Below, piece after piece: positions 13,700 to 25,600 of a stretch of 64,000 bases of DNA. The position numbers and the translations under genes were made by a program. Under the pieces are notes generated by a model. That model worked only from the letters and a program-made list of their open reading frames with translations, had not been told where the DNA came from and searched no databases. How positions within the stretch are numbered: position 1 is the stretch's first letter; each line of letters begins with the position of its first letter. Origin of the DNA: Lutjanus erythropterus. Taxonomy: Eukaryota; Chordata; Actinopteri; Lutjaniformes; Lutjanidae. The stretch spans positions 26,907,922-26,971,921 of the forward strand of contig CM034599.1 of the NCBI GenBank assembly GCA_020091685.1. The letters run 5' to 3'.

Positions 13700-16330
13700 T
13701 TTTATTTTCATGGTCTCCACCGGAAGTGTCCATATGCGGTTCAGTCCGCCTTGACTTCAGTTGTAGAAATTTTAATCTATCACTTACCCTGGAAACGCCA
13801 AAACCAAAGAAGTCCATTTCGAAATTATAGACAATAATTACCAATAAAATGAACTGCTAAGAATGAGATTTAATGTTGATCACAATAGCTGTAGCTTTCA
13901 CTGTATCTGCTCAATGACATTTTGGCTATCATCCGAAATCAAACTACATGCTCCTCTCACACGAGAAGTGTGTTTGGTACTAACCTGAGGGACATTAAAC
14001 GTGACAAACATGGAAAAAAAATTCCTCTCTCTGTTTTCTGTATTAATTTTCTATTACTTATTACTCTACATTATAATTTATCATTTCTTATTTTTCTACG
14101 AACTGTGCCTTGTATATTATCGCTTTATACTTCCATTTCTATGCATGATTGTAAATGTTTCTTCTCTTAAAAAATAATAATAATGATAAAAATTAGTGGT
14201 CACAGTGCATAACCAAACCTGGTCAGTCATAAAAGTTTTATTTTGAATATTTAATAATTTACGACTATAATATTGTGTCTAACTTGACGCTAGTCGAGTG
14301 CAATTGTATTTACTCGTTATGACCACAAGAGGGCACTCATACTCATTGGCCACCGAGTGCCTTCATCTTATAGACAGTAAATTACTGTCCAGAGTATCTG
14401 TCAGAGTTTTACAATACATCAGTATTTACAAATATGGCTGTTTGCTGCCCTCCGGTGGTTACAGTGACGAACTACAACATATTAAATTGGTCAAATCACG
14501 GTCAGCGCTGACATGACAGCATATTAGCAGTGATGCTTTCAGAAAATACAGTGGCCAAACTGAACCATTCAGAGGCAAATTAACAAAAAGGAACGTGATA
14601 TTGATTGCTGTACTGTAAAAGACAGGCGCTCAAAGTGCTCATTCGTAAGAGGTATGAAGCTGATTATTATTAGCATTATTTAGCCTTGAGTTTTCAACAA
14701 GAGTAGTTATATTCATGCTGGTACAAAAGTTAATTATGTCTGTATTAATGACTTACACTTTGTGCCTGATGTCCAGTGGGATGGACTTTCAATTTTGGAA
14801 CAACAAAGAAAAAATATATATCTTACCTTTTATGGGCCACATGCCATATTTGACCTTTTTGTATCTTTGTTAACCATTTTATTTCTTTTGAGAAAATATT
14901 TATTAAATTATCTCTGCCCTGACAAAATACTCCTTCTTTTCCCTCAAATTCAAGTATTTAAATCACTATTTCATGATTTAGACATAGCACAATATAATTT
15001 GTTAACATGGTTAACGCCCACTTCACCTGAATTACAGATTTTTTTTTTTCACAGAGGACATATATTTCTAATCTATTATGGATCACATATTTTATAACAC
15101 ATTGGACTTATTTGTTTGTTAATTTGCTTATTTATTTATTTATTTTTGCGAAAATAATTTACTAAATTACTTAAGTACTGACCAAAAAGCTTCTCACCTC
15201 TAAAATTCAAGTATTTAAACACTATTTCATGCTTAAGATATAGCATATTAGGCCTACAATACAAGAATCGTTTAGAGTCATGAGTATTCACTGCCCTCCA
15301 GTGGTCAAAGCGAGGGACTGCAAGACATTTTAATTTAGTTAAGCTTACGTTAATAAGATCATGACAGAACTTCCGGTACCTACTTTCAAAATACATTGAC
15401 CCAACTGAAGCAGTTACTTAGTACTTTATTTCGCCTCTTAATAGGTTAAAATCTGTTTCGTCTGATGAAAATACTTCCAAATCGTCTAAATTTAATCCTG
15501 ACAGAAATGTTCTTTTGTTCCCAGTATTCCCAGTTTCGTAATTTTCATATCATTTCAATAATCAGAATATTTTACTGACCTCCAGTGGTAAAATATATGA
15601 CAAGTCAAGTTACAAAATACTAGCATTTCCGGTAATTACTCTCAAAATAATGCACGGCGACAAGGACAGAAGCGATGAGCTGAAAGGGAGTTTAGATTCA
15701 ACAGTTCACAGATTATACAGAAATGGATAGAAATAAAAGGCATTCAAACAAAAGAAACAGAAATGTAATCAAAAATTAATTGAATGTATAAAAACAAAAA
15801 CAAAAAACTTACAGTGCTTATGGACGGCTAAATCTTACAGTGTGTTCATACAGGAAGCGAAGGAGTCATTTTTCAAGCAAATAAGCAAATAAGTCAAACA
15901 TTTGTAGGTTCCAGGTTCAAAAAATCCAAAAAAAAAGAAAAAAGAATCTGCTGCTTTTCTTTGTCATTTATGAAAGTGAAGAGTCTTTCGGTTTTGGACT
16001 ATTGGTTGGAAAAAAGAACCAATTTGAAGGCATTACTTTGGGCTCTAGGAAACTGTGATGAGAACACAGTTTCTTTTGTCATTTTATAGACTGAATGATT
16101 GTGATTATGTGACTAAGTGATTGTGAAAATAATCAGCAAGTTAATTGATAATGGAGTTAATCGTTAGTTGCAGCCTTAAACTGAGCCTAAACTTAAACAG
16201 TGCATGGTGTGTGGGATCGTTACATGTGTTGCATGTGAAATCTCTTTTTGCAGAGTAACTGGTAACTGCACCCAGTAGATTAAGTCTGTGATGAACCGTG
16301 CTTTTAATTTGAAATGTCCAACCCTTCACC
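13700..16330. repeat. Gene-free spacer with degenerate tandem repeats
   Basis: No gene seen. A phrase CTGCCCTCCRGTGGT recurs at about 14445, 15290 and 15570 (the last with CTGACCTCCAGTGGT). In the last two copies a TTCCGGTA and CTTTCAAAATA block follows. A second block (TTCAAGTATTTAAA, then ACTATTTCATG) occurs at about 14950 and 15210. Together these suggest an old tandem array over 14440-15660. At 15860-16177 there is a hAT-type MITE remnant ending GTTAGTTGCAGCCTTAAA. Confidence 0.55.
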
Positions 16331-16332
16331 AC

Positions 16333-16346
16333 GGTAACTAGGCAAC
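16333..16346 (+). promoter_or_regulatory. RFX-like half-site pair in the cfap251 promoter
   Basis: GGTAACTAGGCAAC consists of two tandem RGNAAC half-sites separated by TA, about 330 bp upstream of the cfap251 start codon and just before a small exon-like segment with a GTAAGA donor at 16391. RFX factors drive motile-cilium genes through X-boxes, normally inverted half-sites; here the halves are in direct orientation, so this is a weak candidate. Confidence 0.35.
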
Positions 16347-16679
16347 CAGACGCTTCGACGATGCGAACGTTAGAGAGTGTATTAGACCAAGTAAGACTAG
16401 CTGCTTTTTAGCTATATTAGAAAGTTTGGTTTTTTTAACCAAACAGCTTTATTTATTAGATATTTAATGTTGCATGTTAAACAAAAGCTGATATTGCAGT
16501 GATGTGTTTGCGGTTCATTTAAAGCTAATTGCAAAATCCTTCGTAGACTAAAGCTAGCTTTACTCGTCGGCTAACCTACATTTTGCCGTTAGCAGAGACA
16601 GAACAAGAAGGGGAATCCACATGAAGTTATTACAAAGAAAGATTGACTGTCCGAGACTTTAAGTGCGTGGTTAGAAATC

Positions 16680-19600
16680 ATGTCAGATGCTGAAGCTAAG
16701 GCAGAGTGCAGCAGGAGGGCAGGAGTTCAAGAAGAAACAGAGGCGGTCAAGATGAGCGGACAGTCTCAGGTCCACACTGCAACCAGGGACACACTTTTCA
16801 AGATCACTCCCTCTAGGACACATGCGTTGGTAAGCGTGTCTTGTCAAATGTGTGTAATTACACTAAACCGAATTATACTAAACTATACTGAATGAGTATT
16901 TGTATTACTATACTATTTGTATAATGACAGTGGTGGCATGTAATTAAGTAGATTTACTCAAGTACTGTAAGTACAGTTTTGATGTACTTATACTTTACGT
17001 CAGTATTTTCTTTTCATGTTAACTTCTACGTCTACTCCACTACATTTCTGAGGGAAATATTGTGCTTTTTATTCCGCTATATTTGACTGACAGCTTTAGC
17101 TACTAGTTATTTACAAGTGATGATTAATTTTTATTATAACAACATATGAAGAGTTTATAAAATAAGGTTCTGTAATAAATAAACAAACCTACCCAACAAT
17201 TTATACAAGTACAAGTACTCTTTAGTCGATTAATCAAGTAGTGGATTGACAAAACTAGTTTTTTGGGTAATTGTTTGAGTCATTTTTCATGCAGAAACGT
17301 TTCCCGAAACATTTGAATTGATCAAAATAATCACAAGTTGCAGTCCTGTATCAAATACTTGAAAATTAGCTCTGTCTCAATCAGCTATTACAGTAAAATG
17401 TTTTTGCATTTAATTTTACATTTGTTTTAATGTTTTACTTTTACAGTGATGCATAATTGATAATTTAATGATATAATAGTATAACAGTCACAGGGGGCAT
17501 TTTTAAGTAGTAGAGGTTGAGTATGTTTACTTTTAATACTTAAAGTACATATTCCTGATTATACTTACATACTTTTACTTAAGTAACATTTGCGATTTGC
17601 ATGACTTTTACTTGTGGTAAACATTTTTACAGTATGCTATTAGTACTTTTATGTGAAATATCTGAATACTTTAGAGCTACAACAATTAATCGATTATTAA
17701 ATTAATCACAGACTATTTTGATAATTGATTGATCTGTTTGAGTAATCTTTTTCAGAAAAAAAAAGTCCAAATTCTCTGATTCTAGCTTCTTAAATGTGAG
17801 CATTTTCTGGTTTCTTCACTTCTCTCTGTCAGTAAACTGAATATCTTTAAGTTGTGAGTAAAGCAAGACATTTGAGGATGTCATCTTGGGCTTTGGGAGA
17901 CACTGATTGATGTCGTCACTATTTTCTGACATTTTAAAACAAACAACTATTAATTGATCAACTGAGAAAATAATTAACTGATTAATTAACAATAAAAATA
18001 ATTGGTAGTTGCAGCCCTAGAATACTTCATCCACCACTTAATCCTCTGCTCTCGATGTCAATGAAGTTTGAAGGAAAAGGATCACCTCAAGCACAATGTT
18101 CTTCCTTAGGTAAAAGGGTTAATAAATTATGAATTTCACAGGCTCATTACAGTACAAATTTGCTCTTTATTCAGTCACTGGAATGGGTATTTGGGATGAA
18201 TCCAGCTCTTCCTGCCTACAGTCTGCAAGACCACGATCAGCTGGTGGTCCTCTATGCTGGAGCTCATGTTGGGATCATATACAATCACACCTCAAACTCC
18301 CAGCATGTACTTCAGGTAAAAATCAGTCAGCCACTGTCAGTTTTTGCCTTCTTGGGACACATGTAACACAAAGGAGATGAGACAGCATCATGTTACGGTG
18401 TCAATTTAAGCCTACTGTAGTGTATACTAAATCTTTCCAGGGTCACTGCCATCCCATCTCATGTATGTGTGTGAGTGAAGACAGACGCTGGATTGCAACA
18501 GCAGACAAGGGGCCAACAAGCACAGTGATGATATGGGACTCCTATTCTGGGTAGCTCTTGATTCTACATGTATGAATGCATGTGAATATATTAACCTTTG
18601 CTCTTGTTGGTTATCACACATATGGTGGTTTTTCCAGCATTCCTGTGCATACAATGTTCGACTGCCACCCCGAGGGGTGCGTCACTGCAATGGCATTTTC
18701 AAGAGACGCAAAACATCTGGTAACCCTCGGAGCTGAGGAAGTTCAAGTGAGTATGACAACACGGTTGGAATGGACTGATTAATGAAACATTAAAGAAATG
18801 TTCTTTAGTCTAGATAACAAAATCCACAATCTAGGGAAAAATAAAGGCAAATTTACGATCTGTGGTTTTGTGGCACTTTCTGATCTTTTTTGACAATGAA
18901 AAGGAAATAGACGCATTTATACTTTAATAGTGACATTTATACTTTATCAATATCGATAACTAGCTTTAGCCGTGATTCTTGGATACACACTTACTTTCTC
19001 CCACCGTACACTTTTCAAATGTAGATGATAGACAGCTGCTTTGACTATAATTTAGATTCTCTCTGATTTAGTTTTTACATCTGCAGCCGCATTCTCCTCC
19101 TGCTACGAATGTCACCAGCTTCTTTTTCTCTTACACTGTCTTTCCAACTTCTTGCATGACACTTGCCACATGCTCCTTCCCCCACCCCTGCCTGTCAGTC
19201 AGCTTGTCCTGGCTGCCTCAGCATACGAAACTTTCTCCTTTACCCTTATCTGCTGTACTGCAGCTGCTCACTTCATTACTTTACAGCCCCAGTACGCTAC
19301 ACTGTGTTTGCTTCTTACAGCAGTTCAATTTTGTTCTCGACCCACACTTTCCATATTTGTGATCACCACCACACCTTGCACACCTTCGTTGACCCATGTA
19401 CACTTTGGCTATGTGCCCAAACTCTTGGCAGTTGATGCATTTCATCACCTTTCAGATAAATTCCCTCACATTATACTTTATAAACCCAAATAAAAATAAA
19501 TCCAAATCTTTTTTTTTTTTGGACAATTTTAGCAACAAACCCAACCAGCACATATTATGTTTGCTATTGGTTTCCACTGGCACAAAGTCTTTCTTTGTTC

Positions 19601-22600
19601 TCCTTCAAGGTTGTTTTTGTCTCTTTTTTCTCGGCTCCTCTCGTCATTCTCTCAGCATTTTTAACTGAGCCGTTACACTCTTTCAGACATTCAGCTAATC
19701 AAAAAGCTACCGTCCATAAGCACTCTCACATACTGTATTCAACCAACTTGCGCTCTCATTATTTCGGTGAGTTTTAGAGGGTCAGTTTTCTTTGCACCAC
19801 CTCCCCCCTCAAACCTCACCACCACATGAAGGACTCCAGGCTTTGGATCTCAAGATATGTGAGAGACAGACAGTCAGACAGACAGACAGACAGATTGTGT
19901 GCTTTTATAGAGAGATTGTCAATACCTCAGAACTCTGCACTCTTTCTTGATATACTCTTAAAATACCAAGCTCACGAAACACAACGGCTTAGATGATTAC
20001 TACTGTATTTGAAGCTGGATTTAACAGTATGACACAGTTAATGTCTTACTAGAGTAAAGATTTCCATCTATTCACTATCTATTCACCATGTGATGATCTT
20101 TTCACAGTGCGTTTGTTTTTGGGATTGGACAAATGGAACAGAAAAGCCATTGTGGTCGACAGTAGTCAATCCAAAACATGGTTTTCAAGTAAGTAACCTT
20201 TGTCTCTTTTTAACATTTAAACGTCACCAAAGTTGGTTGGTGGATATGGCATTCAGGAGATCAACCATTCAAATATTGGATTGTTTTTCAGGGTTACATC
20301 ATTTTTAATCCAAACGATAGCACTCAGCTGCTCAGTGGCAGTGAAAGTCATGTGATATTTTACAGCAGGGTGAGTCCCAATGTTCCTTTTTATTGAAATA
20401 CATAATACAATCATAACGTGTATATTTGCTGGTCTTTTTTAAGGCCCTGGGAAGTCTGCAATACTTTGCCCTGAACTGTAAAAGGGTAATAAAATCATAA
20501 AAAAGAAACATTTGTAGAAGATGATATCATATTGTCAGAGATGTTTCTGTCTTTTATGCAAAGAGTATTTTGATAGATATTTTGTTTGTATTAACTGTTC
20601 ACCATAGTTCCACAAGACAGTCAGCGGCGGATCCGATGCTACTGACACTTCAAAAACTGTCAGCATAGCTGGCAGGTCACTCAGCCAGTCAGCATTTCAC
20701 TGGAGCAAGCCTGAGGTCCTCATAGCGACCACAGCAGGCTGCCTTATGGTGTGGGATGTGATGGAAGACTTGGCTGCAAACCAAAGCTTCCACAAAAACA
20801 GAGTCAAGACCATTCGCTTCCAAGATGATCCCATCACTGTTCTCACTGTAACTGACAGGTAACCATAGCCAGAAATATTCATTGTTATTGTCTCATAAAA
20901 GTGGCATGCATATATTGACCTTTAATCTCTCTTTCTTTGTGTGTTGTTTGATATCACAGCTTTATTGTCACTGGTGACACTCTGGGCCATATCAAGTTCT
21001 ATGATGAAAAATTCCTGTTTCTGACTTCGTTCAATGAATTAGACCTAGGCGCTATTGTTTCCATTTCCTTTTCCAAAGAGTGTACAGAGGGATACCTGAA
21101 GGACTGCCCTCTGGAAGTGAAACCGTTAATCATCAGGTAGAGGAAATATACTCAATACTTTTGATTTTGCTCCCATTTTTCATTTGTTGAAGTGAAAAAC
21201 ATCTGTGCACAGAAAAGCTTTATTTTACTCGCAGTTTGTTCATAAATTTCTCATAATGCATGTTTGTGAACACTAGTCCTTTGACAAGTAATCCATCATA
21301 TCACACACCAGCATATAGAGATGCTGATTAAACAGCATGATTATTGCACAAGTGTGCCCTGGACTGGTTACAATGAAAGATCACTCTAAAATGTGCAGTC
21401 AGTTTTATCTTGATCACATGCCTCTGACTGGCTTGTCCTGATATAGAGGTATGCACGTGACATCACAGTAGGCGGAGTCACTGCAGTTACAAATGAGAAA
21501 GAGATGTTGTTCAGTCGACTTTACAACTAGTTTCAACAAGAAATTGGAGCAAGCTTTTTACAAACCGCCAAGAGCTAAAGAAAAAAGAAGCAAATAACTT
21601 GTTACAATTCACAGAAGCAGCTGGTATCCAGCGTGGTTGAGTGATATGTTGCCAACCAACCATTGCAAGCTTATCCACTGGCGATATCTTTATCCCCCTC
21701 CCACCTCCTCCTGTCTTCTCAAGTCTCATCTAGGAGATACGTCCAAGCAGCTAATTCACTACGTTACGTACAATGCATACAACCACTAAGTCCAATAAAC
21801 AAAATAAACTCACAAAGTGTCAAGAAATTCTCGCATTCTGAATTCAAGTTTACTCTCTTTTTACCGTGCTGAGATGAGTTTAATTGGCTTGTTTACTCCT
21901 TGTAAAACACACTTCATTCAAATTTGTCATGTCAATCATCATGCTGGATGAAAGTGCATTGTGGAGCAATGGATGTCACTCTGGAGACCATTACACGAGT
22001 AATATAAAATGTGAAATATTGCCCTAAAAATCATCCAGGATGGATTCAAGGAAATGGGACATTAGGACATAGGAAAGTGACATCAGTGTGTATCCTCTAT
22101 TCTTACCCTAACCTGAACCAGTCCCTCTTTATGCCAGGGACTTTGCTTTGTGGGAAAAATGGGTAAATGTCTTGTAACCTATATCTTATCTTTTCAAGGT
22201 AGAACTTTTAGAATACCCTTTTATTGTGGCCAGTCCAATGCACACCTAATAATCATGCTGTTTAGCAGCATCTCTATATGCCACACCTGGCATGTGGATG
22301 GATTATATTGGCAAAGTGCTCACTAACACAGATTTGAACAAGTTTATGAACAATTTTTAGAGAAATAAGCCTTTAGTGTGCATATAAGAAGTCTTAGATT
22401 TTTTACTTTAACTAATGAAAATGGGAGCAAAAACAAAAGTGTTGCATATATGTATTTGTAGAGTGAACAATCATTTATGTCTTCAGTCTAAACTATTTTG
22501 TGAATTCTAGCCAAGCTGACCTTTCTCTGATCTTTTTCTCTGACTTTTTCTGCAGGAACTTTGTTGTGTCCTCAGTCACTTCTGCAGTTGTACATGTGAA

Positions 22601-25600
22601 TACACAGAAAGGCACTAAACAAATCCTGATAAATGAGGATAGCGAGGCTCTGCATGCAGTGGCCTGCCACCCCAAACAACCAGTGGTGGCCATTGGCAAT
22701 CAAAGGGGTGTTTTAAAATTGTGGGACTATAACAGCAAAGTGATATTCTGCAGCAAGGCCTTCAAGACAGAGAAACAGATTCAGTGCATCACTTTTGACC
22801 TTCAAGGTGAGCCAAGATGCTTTACTGAATGTCTTTGTTGGGTAACACCAGTTATGTTGCATATAACCAGAGTATCACCCAGCTGCTGCATGAATTTTTC
22901 GTGTAATTCTGTGATGTTAAGAGTTATCTACCTGTCTTTTAACAGGATTATACCTAGCAGTTGGTTTTGCCAGTGGAGCTGTTTACATACTGAATTCCAG
23001 CACTTTACAAAGTGATCCAGAGGAGTGTTTCCATTACACTAAAGACAGCATCCATCACATCACTTTCTCCTCAGACTCAAAGTATCTCGCCACTGCGGTG
23101 AGTAAGCCCTTTTGGATTATCAAGTGTAAAATATCTTAACTTTGTTATTAGCAACAGTGGTTCTAGACTGGAATCTGTAATATACTGTTTGCCATTTATG
23201 CCAGATCTGTGCTACTTCTGTGCTTTAGAGGGTCTCTGCAGGGCTTCAAAGTCTAAATTATCTAAATATTAGGTCTTAAAATGTCTTAAATGAAATTTGA
23301 CATGTCTTAAAAATGTATTGAATTAACATTGCGTTTTTAAGTTGCATTAATTTCTGTCTCCTTTAAATGTGTTTTAGGAAGAAATTGTATTGATCACAAA
23401 AGAAAAACCAACATTGAACCATTTACCACTAATGTAACCTGTGCATGAACTTTTTTTTGACAGTATGGATGTAAAATATGTTTTATATTGTTTTACTAAT
23501 GGTTTTAAAGTGGTCTGTAAAAGTCTGAAATTTGACTTATTCAAACCTACAGAAACCCTGCATATGACATTAATGTTTTATGTCTTTATTGTTAGGATGC
23601 CGGAAAAGCTGTGACAGTGTTCCGCTTGCAGAACAATAAAGACTCTTTGCCTCACTGGACGTTTTTGGGCAGATACTGCTCGCACTACAAGCCCATCCAA
23701 GATCTTCTCTTTGGCGTTCATCTGGACAGCACCCAACCCAGACTGCTTTCTCTGGGAATGGACCGCCGGCTGGTTAGTCAGTTTTGTCAAGGTTTTAAGA
23801 CTGTGAACTAGTTTAGGTGTTTTTTTGATACTGCGTTTTAAGCCAAATGTTTAGCAGACACCTCTTTGTGCTTGTGTGGGTTAAATAATAGGTGGACTAT
23901 GATCTGGAACACAGTGATGTGAATAAGCTTCTCATCTTGAGCTCAGAGCGCATTGAGCAAAGCGCTGTGCCAACATGCATGACTTGGTATCCTCCCCTCA
24001 CTTCAGAGCAATTTCTTCTTGTTGCCTCAGACCAATACAAGATGAAACTTTTCAACAGCACTACAAAGATGTGCAGGTCTGTGAAATTCTGTTATAAGAT
24101 CAGATTACTGTATTTGTGACTTATATTTCTTCAAGTATTGTCTTTACATGAACTGGAAAAATAGAATGTTGCAGTAAAGTATATGTGCATTTTACAAAAA
24201 CAGAAAGATTCTCCTCGGTCCAGCATATGGCTCCCCCATCAAGAAAGTTGTAGTCCTTCCCATGTCTAATGAACCAGAGACAAGCCCGTATTACCTGGCA
24301 TACATCACAGAGGACAAGGTCAGTACTGGACTTCATTTGTAGCATTTGATTAAGTAATCTGTTTGTAACATTTGTGAAATAGCATGTGACATTAAATCAA
24401 AATGGGGCTCTGTGTATAAAATAAGTAATTTATTGCTCTTAAAAAACACACCACAAGTGTTTGTCTTACATGTCTTCAGTGTTTGCATAAAGACTTTTGG
24501 AAAATGCTTGATTTTAACTGTTCTATTTTCAAGGTTAGGAATATGCTTGAATTTATACACTCCTTGAAATATACTCCAACATAACGTAATTTGGTGTCCC
24601 ATCTACACAATCACTCGTGCACACTAAAAAATGTTTAATATTTGAAATGAAAAAAACAAAAAACCAAACCTGTCCTCATGTTTGTATTTCTCAGCTAGAT
24701 AAGTCCTCTTTTGATCCCTCACTCTGGAAATTAGCAAACATTCAAATATACAATAAAATAAACAAAGTGACAGTATACATTGATTACTGTGTGTATTAAG
24801 GAATTTCTTGCAATTGCATTTATATTTTTAGATGTGATGATAAAGGCTTCAAGTGTGGAAAATTTTGGTTTAGGTACCTCAAAAGTGATTGAAAAGTAAA
24901 TGAATTTTTACTGTTAAAAATCTGTATGCACCCTGTATTTTGTTAACCAAAAATAACAACACCCTGTTGTTTCTCTTGTCAGTTTTAATAAAATATCTTT
25001 GATCATTTTTTGCAGGTTAAGTGCAGTATTGTCACTACCACAAACACATTTTTTTCTGATTACTTGTTCATTTTGTTGTTGTCAGCACCTCCAGCCCTGC
25101 TTTTTCCTTTTAATTTCTGACTAACCTATAATGCTGTTGTTGTCAAAGTCTGCAGCTGAGAGTAAAGAATAAAATTGGCTCTTGAGCTTGTTTATTGTGC
25201 TATTTTGATATCTTTGCAGAGGAAATCAGTGTTGCTTTGTGAGACATACCCCTGGGCTTCTTAACCACATTTAAATTTAGTTGTGTTGTAAGCCCAGTAC
25301 TTTTTTTTGCAAGAAGACACACTGATTACCATTATTGATATTACCACACTAAGATTGTGTATGATTCCCAGGTGGGTCTACAGATTTTGCCTCTGGATGG
25401 GAACCCCTACAAGTCCAATGCTTTGATATGCCATCCGACAGGGGTGTCTGCTTTTGCCTGCTCCTACGACGGCCAATTTGTTTTCACTGCAGGGGGATCT
25501 GACTGCACTGTCATGGCATGGAAGATAAGCTTAAAGTAAGGTTTAGTAGTAACAACCTGACAACTAGAACCAATTCATGTGCACAAGTGTGATCATGTCA

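Noticed and set aside
19152..19668. Several overlapping open frames in cfap251 intron 4
   Set aside because: Three plus-strand frames are open over pyrimidine-rich DNA with no family resemblance or splice support.
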